Shown: one piece after another, positions 10,479 to 21,480 of the stretch | Layout of the letters: each line of letters starts with the position of its first letter | How positions within the stretch are numbered: the first letter of the stretch is position 1 | Source of the DNA: Ichthyophis bannanicus | Taxonomy: Eukaryota > Chordata > Amphibia > Gymnophiona > Ichthyophiidae | Length of the DNA stretch: 64,000 nt | Assembly (NCBI GenBank): GCA_033557465.1 | Contig: CM066033.1 | Coordinates: 387,445,289 to 387,509,288, forward strand | Direction: 5' to 3' | Program-made: the position numbers and the translations under genes | The notes under the pieces: model-generated | The model's input: only the letters and a program-made list of their open reading frames with translations | What the model was told of the DNA's origin: nothing | Databases searched by the model: none

Positions 10479-11400
10479 CATAATGAGCACTGGTGAATGG
10501 AACTTGCAGTTTTCAAATAAGGAAGGCTGTTTGGGTTACAAAGTTCTTCAGTTGCTGCCTATTTGGCAAGGTTTCACATAAGGTCGATGCTGGGTTTGTT
10601 GCAGCTGCCTAAGATGAAATTCCTTTCCTATAGTAGAAGCTTCTTTTACACCAGGATGTGAACACTTACCTAGAGGATGATGCACATATGTAGATGCTGA
10701 AGCTACAGCAGAAATGCTGCAGCATGACACAGTGGTCACCAATAGTATTCATCGTCTCTTTCACCTTGTCACAAAATGTTGCAGTCAAGTAATTTAGTTG
10801 TCCAAAGTACTGCATTAGGAAAAAGGTTCAAGTTGTTATAAGTCAGTGAAGGCTTGGCTGAGGAGCAAGGTTTTTAGGTAGGGCTAAGTTTGGAATAGGC
10901 AATGATGATTTATATTAGTGAATAGGTAAAAATATTTGGATTAATTTTAAATATTTTGTTATGTTATAAACTGCGTCGAGTTTAATGAGGTGATAAATCA
11001 AATGAAATAAATGCATCTAATTTCTTTTAATCTAATAAATACATCTTCCCATAACCAAGGCATGAAGCCATACAAGTCATCTGGAAGCAATGTCAGCAGC
11101 TGAAAGTCTTGAAGAGGGCCAAAGACATCATAAGCTAAATGGCTAAGATGGGTTCCATGCTCATCTGCCTCAGAAAGAAAATCATCAATTCAGTCTGTGC
11201 TGGAGACAGACTAGAGGAAACCCCTATAGTCTGAAGGATGGCATGTACATATTGCACAATGTACAGCAGTTTCTGCTGACAACATGGCTTTCTGAACAAT
11301 TTCTTGCTCAAATGGTCAAGAGACGTGGGATCTTTTCCAGAAGACATATTAGAAAATGTTCTAGCATTTCTTAGCTTTTTTCATTGCTAATTTAACTAAC
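10479..11400 (-). pseudogene. Probable old DIRS gag remnant (DIRS-2, fragment 3)
   Basis: The stretch after the hAT element should continue DIRS-2 toward its gag. A 70-codon minus-strand ORF (11135-11347), plus a +1-frame continuation to about 11044, reads like a protein (LAYDVFGPLQ ... DDLYGFMPWLWEDV). It can be matched loosely with gag of DIRS-7 (RAAYDGFEAS ... DLEPWVQDKLVDV). On the plus strand, CATCATAAGCTAAATGGCTAAGATGG resembles CATCATAGGCTGCTCGAGAGATAAAC of DIRS-7 gag. A decayed exon of an unrelated gene is the alternative. Bases 10479-11040 show nothing I can name. Confidence 0.35.
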
Positions 11401-11410
11401 ATAGAAGTAT

Positions 11411-12590
11411 GAGAAAGCCATGGTGTATTTAGATTTCAGTAAAGCCTTTGACACTGTTCCTCACAGGCGACTTATAAACAAACTGAGCACCCTAGGGATG
11501 GACCCTAAAGTTACTGCTTGGGTTAGAAATTGGTTGGGTGGGAGGCGACAAAGAGTACAAGTAAATGGAGCTCACTCTGAGGAGAAGGATGTTACCAGTG
11601 GTGTGCCCCAGGGATCTGTCCTTGGTCCGATTCTTTTTAACATCTTTGTTAGTGATATAGCGGAAGGGCTGTCGGGTAAGGTTTGCCTCTTTGCAGATGA
11701 TACCAAAATCTGCAATAGAGTAGACACCCAGGAAGGTGTAGATAACATGAGGAGGGATTTAGCTAAGCTTGAAGAATGGTCTAGAATTTGGCAGCTGGGA
11801 TTTAATGTTAAAAAATGTAAGGTCATGCATTTGGGCTGCAGCAATCCAAGGGAACAATACAGTATAAGAGGTGAAGTACTTTTGTCCACTAAAGAAGAGC
11901 GGGACCTAGGCGTGGTTGTGTCTGATGATCTTAAAGTAGCTAAACAGGTAGAAAAGGCGACGGCAAAAGCTAGAAGGATACTTTGGTGCATACGGAGAGG
12001 AATGGCTAGCAGAAAAAAAGGAGGTGATAATGCCTCTGTATAAGTCTTTGGTGCGACCTCATTTGGAGTATGGTGTGCAATTCTGGAGACCGCACCTTCA
12101 AAAGGATGTGAACAGGATGGAGTCGGTGCAGAGGGTTGCTACTAAAATGATTAATGGGCTTCATTATAAAGCATATGAGGACAGACTTAAGGATCTTAAT
12201 ATGTACACCTTAGAGGAAAGGCGGGATAGAGGTGATATGATTGAGATGTTTAAATACCTCCGTGGCATAAATGTTCAGAAAGAGAGCCTCTTTCAATTGA
12301 AAGCAAGTTCTGCTACGAGGGGACATGGGATGAGGGTGAAGGGAGATAGATTCAGGAGTGATATGCGGAAATATTTCTTTACAGAAAGAGTAGTGGATCC
12401 ATGGAATAGTCTCCCAGTGGAGGTGGTAGAGATGAGGACAGTAACTGAATTCAAAAAAGCATGGGACCAACACAGAGGATCTCTAAAGGTAAAAAGTGGA
12501 CTGTTGTAGTTGTTGTTATGGAAGGACAGACTAGATAGGCCATGTGGTCTTTTTCTGTCATCATGTTTCAATGTTTCTATACTTTGCTGA
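11411..12590 (+). mobile_element. 5'-truncated CR1-type LINE
   Basis: Only the C-terminal half of ORF2 and the 3' UTR remain. The sequence after the ORF (GATAGGCCATGTGGTCTTTTTC and then ATGTTTCAATGTTTC) has the short repeated 3' tail typical of CR1. The complement of this tail resembles 23047-23200, so the same LINE lineage has at least two copies here. I see no clear target duplication. Confidence 0.85.
11420..12509 (+). pseudogene. CR1-like LINE ORF2 fragment (reverse transcriptase and C-terminal domain)
   Basis: Two overlapping frames, 11420-12043 and 12024-12509, together encode the RT palm and C-terminal region of a CR1-clade ORF2. Readable motifs are YLDFSKAFDTVPH, SGVPQGSVLGPILFN, the catalytic LFADDTK box, LVRPHLEYGVQFW and the C-terminal DPWNSLPVEVVE. 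A one-base slip in the run of eight A residues near 12013-12020 causes the frame change. The N-terminal endonuclease is absent, as expected after 5' truncation during target-primed insertion. Confidence 0.9.
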
Positions 12591-13984
12591 ATTCTGGAGT
12601 TGGCCAGGGATTTATTTTTAGAAACAGGCTCAATGGTACCGATAACTGAAGCTTTCTACAGGCAATGTTGTTGTTCATGGTATAATTAATAGCAGACGAA
12701 AGTGAGGGCTGTCTGTCATTGCTGAGTAGTGTGTACAAGCACATACCATCCTGGTCATCTCCCTCAGAGCACATACATAGCCCCAGCAAATTAGAAAGTA
12801 GTTAAAGCCTGCCGCGGAACACAGCTTGATGAGGGCCCAGGTGATCAAGTGCCATGGTGTCCCAAACAACTCAGCTCACAGAAACAGACATAGGAAATGC
12901 GCTAGGCAAGCTGAGGAAATATACAAGAGAAGGGGAAGACAGAATGTGCCTGGAGGAGAGGAAACAGGAGAGAAAAAGAGGTGTGTACCTGGGTCAAAGT
13001 GGAAAGTGTAGCAAATGCCATGGCCACCGCTAATGTTTTGGGGGTATCTGCTAATTCTAAAGATATACTATTGATAGTTCATACAAAAATGTTCCAAGAT
13101 AGACTCTCAAAAAAAAAATCTGCTGAAACACACAAAAGAAATGTTTGGTTTGGAAGCATAAGCACAGGCCCTTAATTAAGCTTAAAATCACGTTAGAGTT
13201 CAAATTACTTCATTGTTGCAATTAATGAAATTTTGAAGGAAATAATAGGACACAGAGATGGAAGTAGTAATTCACATCTTCTCTCTCTCCCCACAATCTT
13301 TCAAGATATTCAGAAAGGAAAATTGATCTAGCTGTGTGTATGCCAGATGTGGTAGTTAAGTCTCTGCAAGTTACTGTTCCATCTCTTCTCCATCCACCTT
13401 CCTGCTTAATATCGCATTTTACAAAATGCACATGAACCACCACATAGGAGTGCAATTTTATAAAACGTTTCCACATATAAAGCAAGTTTAATACATAGAA
13501 GATGGCTCTTAGAAAATTATGCAGGAGTATAAACGCATTTTAAAAAATGGTGCACTGCAAACTGTTTTACTTTTATAGGATCTGCATGTAGTTTGGGTAG
13601 AGGCAGAATTGCAATGTACTGAACACTCGTATTTTATAAAAATGTTTGCCTACAAGCATAGGATGCACATACACATCTAGACCTTCTCTGGAGCAGGAAT
13701 AAATTTGTGCAGGAACCTATTTATGAAGGCTCTCAATCATAAAAGAATAAAGCACCTTTTCTGACATTTCAGGTAGGCACCCAGTAAAAAAAAAAACAAA
13801 AAAAACCGAAAATCACCCACTTAGAGGTCAGTGCAATAAAATACAGGATGATTTGTGCAGTTTAGCACAGCTTCTGTGCATAATTTTCTGCACACTGCCA
13901 TCACTTATGGAAAAAGGTGTTTTGCACAGGAGCTAAACTGTGCTCAAGCACTTGCACAGACATCAGCACACAACTCATTTAAAT
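12591..13984. other. Stretch without recognisable gene
   Basis: AT-rich, with short ORFs only. It contains A-rich runs near 13786-13806. A segment at 13820-13980 rich in GTGCA/TGCAC words looks like old SINE-type or other dispersed repeat sequence, but I cannot classify it. Confidence 0.4.
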
Positions 13985-14206
13985 GTTATGGTAATTTATT
14001 TATTTATTTATTTATTTAACTGATTTATATACCGCATCTTCCATAGTTCAGTTGCGGTTCACAATAAACAGTTAACAAATCGGAGTTTGTTTTACATATA
14101 ACATCATGTGACCAAAAACAATAAGATAAACAACCAGTGTTAATACAGAACAGTATAGAACAGTGTAAACTATATACATTATGTACAAATACACATTATG
14201 TGGGAC
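13985..14206 (-). mobile_element. L2-like LINE, 3' UTR (part 1, interrupted by DIRS-4)
   Basis: On the minus strand this is the 3' end of an L2-type LINE: TATTGTGAACCGC, then GCGGTATATAAATC, then a (TAAA)n tail at 13990-14020. Its upstream part, with the end of ORF2, lies at 19832-20395 on the far side of DIRS-4. Confidence 0.8.
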
Positions 14207-14394
14207 AGCACAGTTACTTACCTGTAACAGGTGATCTCTGGGAACAGCAGGAATTAGTCCTCACATATGGGTACGTCGGTACCGACGGAGCCCACGCGGG
14301 AAAGCTCCCCAGCTTCCCAGAAGGAAAGCTTTTGGGGCCTCCCACTGCGCATGCGCGCTGCCTTCCCACCTTCCTGACCAACTCTCCTCAGTTC
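14207..14394. repeat. Left ITR of DIRS-4
   Basis: It starts AGCACAGTTACTTACCTG. The inner part from about 14233 is the inverse complement of 19670-19831; the outer ~26 bases are unique to the left side. GCGCATGCGC at 14347-14356 matches the NRF-1 consensus core. Confidence 0.9.
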
Positions 14395-14469
14395 GAGTTT
14401 AAAGATGAGACAAGAGAGAGGAAAGGAAAGAGAGAGAGAGAAACAACTCCTAGGGGAGGTGGGTGGGTT

Positions 14470-14567
14470 GTGAGGACTAATTCCTGCTGTTCCCAGAGAT
14501 CACCTGTTACAGGTAAATAACTGTGCTATCTCCAGGAACAAGCAGGAATAAGTCCTCACATATGGGG
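14470..14567. other. ICR of DIRS-4
   Basis: Bases 14470-14526 complement the outer left ITR. Bases 14527-14567 complement the outer right ITR. The join GTGCTATCTCCAGG predicts the circular junction of this element. Confidence 0.9.
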
Positions 14568-14679
14568 ACTCCCTAGCTAAGATGCCCGGGAGATCCCCTG
14601 AAGGGTATGAGACCCTGAAAGGTTCCTCATCTTCCTATGGATCTCAGGCATCCATTCGGGGAAGGTGGGCTGGAGTTGT

Positions 14680-16150
14680 TCAAGAATGGAACAGGTGTCT
14701 GAGGACAGCCTGACCAAACAAGGCATACCGGCGGGAGTCCTTGTCCAAACAGTAATGGGTTGTAAAGGTATGAACCGAGGCCCAGGTGGCTGCTCGACAG
14801 ATCTGGTCAATGGACACAGAGTTGAGATGAGCCATAGAGGTGGCCATGGCCCTCACGTTGTGAGCGGTGACATGGCCCTCCAGAGAAAGGTTCTTACTCT
14901 GGTAAGCAAAAGAGATACACTGAGCAATCCAATTGGAGAGTGTTCTTTTGGAGACTGGAAGTCCTAAATGAGAAGGATCAAAAGCAACAAAAAGCTGAGA
15001 AGACTTTCGATGTTGCTGTGTCCTGTCGAGGTAAAAGGCAAGAGCTCTTTTACAGTCTAGAGTATGAAGGTTCCTCTCTGCACTGGATGCATGAGGAGCT
15101 GGAAAAAAGACAGGTAAATATACCTCTTGATTAAGATGAAAAGGGGAGACCACTTTAGGCATAAAGTGGGGATTGGTCCTAAGGACCACTTTGTCATGAT
15201 GGAACCTTGTATAAGGTGGATTAGCCACTAGGGCTTGCAGTTCACTGATACGGCGAGCTGAGGTGACTGCAATAAGAAAAATAACCTTCCAGGAAAGAAA
15301 TTTCAGGGAGGTAGTGGCTAAGGGTTCAAAAGGTGGCTTCATAAGCTGACCAAGAACCAAGTTTAAGTCCCATGCCACCGGGGGAGGTCGAATGGGAGGT
15401 TTAGTTAAGGTTAGGCCTCTCATGAATCTTGCAATAAGAGGATGAGAGGAAACAGGTTGTCCATTGATGGGCTTAAGTGATGCCGCAATAGCACTCAAAT
15501 GGACTCTTACTGAATTCGTTTTGAGTCCTGCATTGGAGAGATGCAGGAGATATTCCAAAAGAGAATTCAAGGGGAGTGCTAGAGGGTTAAGACCCTTTTG
15601 AGCACACCAAATGGAAAATCATTTCCATTTAAAAGCGTAAGAACGCCTAGTGGAAGGTTTCCTAGAGGCATGTAGGATATCCTTCACTTGCTGCGAAAGA
15701 TTGAAGTGTTGAAGGTCTAGGCCTTCAGTAACCAAGCTCTGAGGTGAAGGGACTTGGGGTTTGGGTGCCACAAAGTCCCCTCCTCCTGAGACAGAAGGTC
15801 TGGAGCCGCTCCCAAGTCCAGGGAGGGGGCTTGGGAGAGATGCAGAAGTAGAGGGTACCACACTTGGCGTGGCCAGCGTGGAGCTATGAGGATCATGGAC
15901 CCTTGATCCCTTTGAAGTTTGAACAGAGTCTTGGGAATCAAAGGAATGGGTGGAAAGGCATACAGGAAGCCCTGACCCCAATGCAGGAGGAAGGCATCCT
16001 TGGCCTGAACTCCCTGACACGGAATTCTGGAACAGAACCGAGGAAGTTTGGCATTCCATGGACTTGCAAAGAGGTCTATGTCCGGGGTTCCCCATTTCTG
16101 GAAGATTCTGAGTACCTGATCCATGTGCAGGGACCATTCGTGTGGAAGCA
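14680..16150 (-). pseudogene. Tyrosine recombinase pseudogene of DIRS-4
   Basis: This YR would catalyse strand exchange between the element circle and the chromosome. The N-terminal part is read in the 3' end of a long frame ending at 15619 (FNLSQQVKDILHASRKPSTR, then SYAFKWK). A TGA at 15619-15621 stops it where DIRS-9 has AGA (arginine). The rest, 14680-15570, is open and keeps all catalytic boxes: TSARRISELQAL, AHNVR and FTTHYCLD, followed by the conserved tail DSRR-x-ALFGQAVLRHLF. Its 5' end overlaps RT/RH in the -1 frame. Confidence 0.9.
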
Positions 16151-17762
16151 GAACTCGACTGAGTCTGTCTGCCCAAGAGTTTTGGATTCCTGGAAGATAT
16201 ACTGCCAGGAGATGGATTTGATGCTCTCTGGCGAAGGCCCATAATCTTAGAGCTTCGTTGCAAAGCGACAGAGAGCCAGTCCCTCCTTGTTTGTTTATGT
16301 AAAACATGGCTACTTGATTGTCCGTATGAATAAGGACTGTCATGTTGCTGAGGAGGGTATGAAAAACTCTGAGAGCTAGAAAGATTGCTCGAAGTTCCAA
16401 GTGGTTGATATGAAGGGTGGTCTCCTGTGGAGACCAAGTACCCTGAGTGGAGAGATCTTGAAGATGAGCTCCCCAACCTGTTTGGGAGGCATCTGTTGTG
16501 AGGGTTGCTTGGGGCAACAATGGCTGAAAGGGGGCCCCCAACAACAGATTTTGAGTGGATATCCACCATTGGAGGGACCAAAAGAGACGATTGGAGTTTG
16601 CTATTTGGTCTGAGAGAGCTCCTGATGCTTGAGTCCACTGGGTGGATAAAGTCCATTGAGCTGCTCTCATATGTAGGCGAGCATAAGGCACCACATGCAC
16701 TGTGGAGGCCATGTGGCCTAATAGTTGTAGCATCTCTCTGGCAGTCAAGTGGCTTCTGGACTGAGTCTGAGAGGCTAAGTGCACTAGACGTTGGCAACGG
16801 GCCTGAGGGAGATAGGCCCTTGCAGTGGTGGTATCCAACCAGGCCCCTATGAACTCCAGGGATTGTGTAGGGGTGAGTTGAGACTTTGGCAGATTGATCA
16901 CAAGTCCCAGATACTGCAGGATGCGTATGGTACGATCCAGGGAAGTCTGAGCCTCGGACTGAGATGGAGCTCAGATGAGCCAGTCGTCCAGGTATGGGAA
17001 GACAAAAATTCCCAGGGCGCGTAGAAATGCAGCTACTATTGTCATGCATTTGGTAAATACCCTTGGAGCAGAGGCTAGACCGAAGGGAAGTACTCTGTAT
17101 TGGAAATGTTTTCCTTGGAACAGAAACCGTAGGAATTTTCTGTGGGATGGATGGATGAGTATATGTGTGTACGCATCCTTGAGATCTAGAGAACAAAGCC
17201 AATCCTGACTCTGTAGGTATGGAAGGAGAGTACCTAGAGAAAGCATCTTGAATTTCTCCTTGTATAGAAATTTGTTCAATTCTCTGAGATCCAGAATGGG
17301 TCTGTACCCCCCTGTTTTCTTGGGAATGAGAAAATAAGGGGAGTAAAAACCTGATCCCTGTTGAGGAAGAGGAACCTCTTCTATTGCCTTTTGGGCGAGA
17401 AGAGTGGTCACCTCCTGACTTAACAGGAGAGATGGGGGAGAATTGAAACTTCTCACCATGGTATGGGGAGGAAGGTTGGAGAAATGCAGTTTGTAGCCCT
17501 CTCTGATGATAGAGAGGGTCCATTGTTCTGATGTAATTTGCTCCCATCTGGGAGCAAAATGAGTTAACCTTCCTGGGATGGTGAGAGGTTCTGGTTTTAG
17601 AGCCAGAAAGGTTAAGTTCTCTAGATTTAAGTCAAAAACCCTGAGGGGGTTGGGACTGTTGGGCTGTAGCAGCCCCTGCAGGTTTTGCCCTGGCCTGTTT
17701 AGGCTGCTGATGCTTAGGAGTAAAGCGAGCTGCAGAAGATTGTTGTCCAGTATTTGAGGCAA
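15717..17762 (-). pseudogene. RT/RNase H pseudogene of DIRS-4 (one stop)
   Basis: It is open from 17762 to a TGA at 16971-16973, then in the same frame to 15717. The stop lies just after the catalytic YLDDWLI box, where DIRS-9 has an arginine codon (CGA to TGA). Readable motifs: PILDLRELNKF, SLDLKDAYTHI, LPFGLASAPRVFTK, YLDD; RNase H LTTDASQTGWGAHL, HLELRAIFLAL, HTDNQVAMFYINKQGG and WADRLSR. The C-terminal region (DIDLFASP, then YAFPPIPLIP, then LIAPRWPRQVWYP) is where DIRS elements carry a methyltransferase-like domain. The 5' end overlaps gag in the +1 frame. Confidence 0.9.
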
Positions 17763-19450
17763 ATCTGGTCCTCTTGTAGAAAGGCTTTTTGAAAGATTTT
17801 TTCTTGACAGGGGTAGAGGTAGACTTAGAAAGTCTATCTAACGCAGCATTTTCTGCATCCATTTGAGTGGCTTTGATTTGCCACTCCTTACCAAACAGAT
17901 TCTCGCCTGTACAGGGCAAATTTCCCAACCCATCTTGGACCCAGGGTTCTAGGTCAGAGGCCTGGAGCCAAGCAATTCTGCGAGCCGCTATGGCAATACC
18001 TGAGGCTCTGCTAGCACCCTCAAAGGAGTCAAAGGCTGCTCTGTTGGAGAACTTTGAAATATCTTGGGTATGCTTCAGCAAATGAAGGAACTCCTCCTTT
18101 CTATCCTCTGGGATAAAGGGGAGAAAATGGCATATCTTTAATGCAATTTCCTTCAGAAACATGCCCATATAGAGGCTGTATGAGTTGATTCTGCCAATAA
18201 GCATACTTGCTTGGAAGATTTTTCTTCCAAAAGCATCCAAAGTCCTACATTCTCTTCCTGGGAGAGTAGAAGAGTGTCTTTTAGTACTCTTTATCCTTTT
18301 CATAGCTGACTGCACCACGATGGAGTGGTGAGGGAGCTGAGTTTTTTGAAACCCAGGAGAAGGGGGGACACGATACATGGTGTCCAGACGACGAGAATGT
18401 GGAGATAGGGTGAGAGGAGTCTCCCATGTCCATCATGTGTTCTTGAAAAATTTCATGGATGGGCAAGGTGACTGCCTCTTTGGGAACCTTAGAGTATCCT
18501 AAAATGTCTAATTTTTTTGCTCTAGGTTCTTTTTCAGAGGAGACAGAAATAGAAAGACCTTTAGCTACTTCAATGATGAAGTCTTGAAAGGATAAATCCT
18601 CTGGAGGAGACAGTCTCCTCTTTGGAGAAGAGGGCTCCTCAGGCAGAGTAAGGGATACTTCAGCAGAGTCATCTGATGAATCAGAATCATCAGAAGACTC
18701 AAAGTATCATCTGTTTGCTTCCAGGGATCGATAAGCGTATCGACCGGTATCGACATCGGGGGTACCCGGAACCGGATCGGTATCGGGAAAAACCCCGGAA
18801 CCGGGAACTGGTATCCTGGTCGATGTGAATGGCCTGGGTACCGGTATCGGCTGTGGAACCGGAACCGGAGTCGGTACCGCAGGGTGCGGTACCGAGGGCG
18901 TCGCAGCCTTAATGAAAGCGAAAATGGCCTGCTGCATGGATTGAACTGTATGATCCATGGACGCCACGACTGTCTGGATGTCGGTACCGGAAGAATGAGC
19001 CGGTACCCCAGAACAGTCTAACAGGTGATCGGTCGAGGCCGTGCCATCGATGTCAACCTGTAACCCCATAGGAGGAGCTTTGGAAGCCGGAGCTTCCCGC
19101 CGGGGTTGTTTGGCTGGGGCAGGGTCCTCAGGGTCAAGCCCAGGGGTATCTCGATACTTAGAGGGAGATTTGCCCTTTGAGGACCTGCCAGAGGAATGTT
19201 TGGTTACCTGAGATCCATCAGGAGAGGAAGACCTGGAAGATGTCGATGCTGGAGTATCTGTAGAAAACAGCATGTGAAACTTGGCTGCCCGGTTCTGTAA
19301 GCCACGTTTAGACATCAAAGAACAGGATGGGCAATCCGGAATGGAATGGTCAGGCCCCAAACATTTAAGACACCATTCATGAGTGTCTGTGACTGAAATA
19401 GTACCGCTGCACTTGGTGCATTTTTTAAACCCAGAGGCTTGTTTCTCCAT
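17632..19450 (-). pseudogene. gag pseudogene of DIRS-4
   Basis: The start is placed at the methionine of MEKQASGFKKC (19450), as in DIRS-9. The order is: Cys/His cluster (KCTKCSG ... HEWCLKCLGPDH ... CPSC), a Ser-rich basic segment, a hinge of Pro/Val repeats encoded by repeated GGTACCGG-type DNA, then, after a TGA near 18707, an acidic part and the conserved C-terminal domain (RRLDTMYRVPPSPGFQKTQLPHHSIV ... AAFDSFEGAS ... FGKEWQIKA). The last block, 17632-18378, is open. The gag stop lies 130 bases inside the RT reading frame. Confidence 0.85.
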
Positions 19451-19669
19451 GAGGGAGAATCTGTGAAGGCCTAAAGGCCTCACAGGACAAATACACCAAG
19501 TGAGGAAAAAAGAAGATTTTTTTTTTTTTTTTTTAGAAATAAAAGAAAAAAGACCGGCGGTACCGGTCTGGAATCGGGGAAGGCAGACACGCGGCCAAAG
19601 AAATAAATTAAAATAAGAACTTCTTCAGCGGTGACAGGAACACGACCTGCTGGCTCCGCGGAAAAAGAA

Positions 19670-19831
19670 GAACTGAGGAGAGTTGGTCAGGAAGGCGGGA
19701 AGGCAGCGCGCATGCGCAGTGGGAGGCCCCAAAAGCTTTCCTTCTGGGAAGCTGGGGAGCTTTCCCGCGCGGGCTCCATCGGTACCGACGTACCCATATG
19801 TGAGGACTTATTCCTGCTTGTTCCTGGAGAT
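19670..19831. repeat. Right ITR of DIRS-4 (5' side of the genes)
   Basis: Inverse complement of the inner left ITR. It holds an NRF-1-like GCGCATGCGC at 19708-19717 and GGTACCGACG near the outer end, and ends TTCCTGGAGAT. Since the genes run leftward from here, it probably contains the promoter. Confidence 0.9.
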
Positions 19832-20395
19832 TTAAGCGTTATTCAAAGTACAGTATCAGCTATGAAGAATTGTATGTGTAGGTCATTTGGGATTTGTTAG
19901 ATAAAAACTGGTTAGCCATTATCTAAGTCTATTGAGGGATGATCTGAGTTGTTGTAATGTTTAGAAAAGAGATAGATTTTCACTTTTTTGCGGAATTCGA
20001 TGATCTCGGTTAGCTTTCTTAGATCATCTGGGAGGGAATTCCAGATTGTTGGAGCTGCATGAGAAAAAGCTCTTTTGTTTGTGAGTTTATTTGCTTTTAT
20101 GAAGTCTTTGGAAGTTTTTAGTTTATTTGTTTGTCCTTTTCTTTGAGTAGATTTTGAGTGCTCTTTGCTGATTAGGTTACTTAGGGTGACTGGGGCCATG
20201 TCGTTTAGCGTTTTAAATGTGGTTATCAATGTTTTGTATACTATCCTACTTTGTATAGGCAGCCAGTGAAGGGATTCTAGTATTGGTGTTATATGTTGAT
20301 GTGCGTGTACTTTCGTTATTATCCGAGCTGCTGCATTCTGTGCAAGTTGAATTATTTTAATGTTTTGTTTTGTTATACCCAATAAAATTAGGTTA
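19832..20395 (-). mobile_element. L2-like LINE (part 2): end of ORF2 and 3' UTR
   Basis: This continues the LINE whose tail is at 13985-14206. It contains the last ~157 codons of ORF2 and the start of the 3' UTR, cut at 19832 by DIRS-4. It is 5' truncated near 20395. Confidence 0.85.
19912..20382 (-). pseudogene. L2-like LINE ORF2 C-terminal fragment
   Basis: 157 open codons matching the C-terminal region of L2/CR1-type ORF2 proteins. Diagnostic blocks are QLAQNAAARIITK, ESLHWLPIQSRIVYKTL, AFSHAAPTIWNSLPDDLR and a final FRKKVKIYLFSKHY. The RT domain itself is missing, so the fragment is non-functional. That it is open to its normal stop suggests fairly recent insertion. Confidence 0.85.
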
Positions 20396-21480
20396 GGTTA
20401 ATAATGAAAGTATTAGCTACTAAACCTAGATGAAAAGAAGTGCACAGAAGATCCGAAGGCTGAACGCAATGGCTTTTAATGCTGGGGTGTTAATGCCAAG
20501 TCTGAGGAGGATTAAAAGGTTAGCTCGCTCTTCTGCGGTCAGCATTAGTGAGGATGTCATGCCTGCTCCTTCTCTTTACTATGAGCTTGAAGTACTCACA
20601 CATTTTTTCTGGCTTTGTTGAAGAGGAAGAAACAAAAAAGAAAAAGCTAAAAAACAGAGAGTGAGGAGCTGAGGGGGCAAACAGTGCTGGACTGCTGATA
20701 ACACCACAATCCAATATTTCTGCGCAGAATAAAATTAATGTTTACGCGTAAAACCACATGCCAGCACAGGCACATAATGTATGCGCATGAAAACCATATG
20801 CACAACTAAGATTTTTCCAGTACCAACAAGATTTATGTGCAGAATAGCATTCCAGCACATGCACCCAAGTACAGATACAATTTCTTTTTTGTGTACTAGC
20901 ACAGACCTGTATACAAATGCTTCCAGCGTGCACTCCCAAGTTTATTTTAATATTAATTTGGTTATTATATAGAGGAGCAAAATGTCTTTATGCTTCTGCT
21001 AGGAAACCATGTACAGAGCTTTTGCACATGGTTCTAATACAAGGTTACTACATCGGCCCCTTAATGTTGAACTTTACCAAACTAAAAACAGAGTCACTGA
21101 CATGCAGGGATACAAAACAAATAATTAAAAAAGAAAAGCCTGGAAAACCATTCCTCATGGAGAGTAATTTTATGAAGGATTTTTCACATGTACTTGCCTG
21201 GGTATGTGCATAAACTGCCCCTTAAACTGCCCTGCACATACGACTATGCACCTACTAGTGGGCACCTTTGTGTAGGTGTGTTCAGGGTCACGTTTTGGAT
21301 GTAGCAACAGCAAAATCCAGATTTAGACATTTATTTTACAAATATGTGCAATCCTATTTGACTAAGGAGGACTTTCGAATGGTGGCCCAGATGTTGATGC
21401 TGCCATACTTTGACTACTATAATATCCTATAATATAATAATAATATAAATATAATAATATAATATAATAATATAATATAA
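20396..21480. other. Stretch without recognisable gene
   Basis: AT-rich unique-looking sequence with only short ORFs. The part at 20700-20940 is rich in CA/TG words such as GCACATGC. An (ATA)n-like microsatellite lies at 21419-21480. Confidence 0.4.

Larger units (their letters stand above)
14207..19831 (-). mobile_element. DIRS-4: family I DIRS retrotransposon, complete structure
   Basis: 5625 bp, with a left ITR 14207-14394, ICR 14470-14567, YR, RT/RH, gag and right ITR 19670-19831. It is inserted in the 3' UTR of an L2-like LINE on the same strand, with no target duplication. It is closely similar to DIRS-9 throughout. The genes carry isolated stops. One of them, in RT, is a CGA-to-TGA change relative to DIRS-9, which suggests decay of methylated CpG after insertion. 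Overall preservation is good, so it is a fairly young copy. Confidence 0.95.

Noticed and set aside
11135..11347. 70-codon ORF as an exon of a host gene
   Set aside because: A +1 shift is needed to continue it, no splice sites frame it convincingly, and its position and weak similarity fit an old DIRS gag. A host origin is not fully excluded.
15619..17547. 642-codon minus-strand ORF as a separate protein
   Set aside because: Most of it is an alternative frame of the RT/RH gene of DIRS-4; only its last ~170 codons are the true start of the YR. The same applies to 49060-50538 in DIRS-9.
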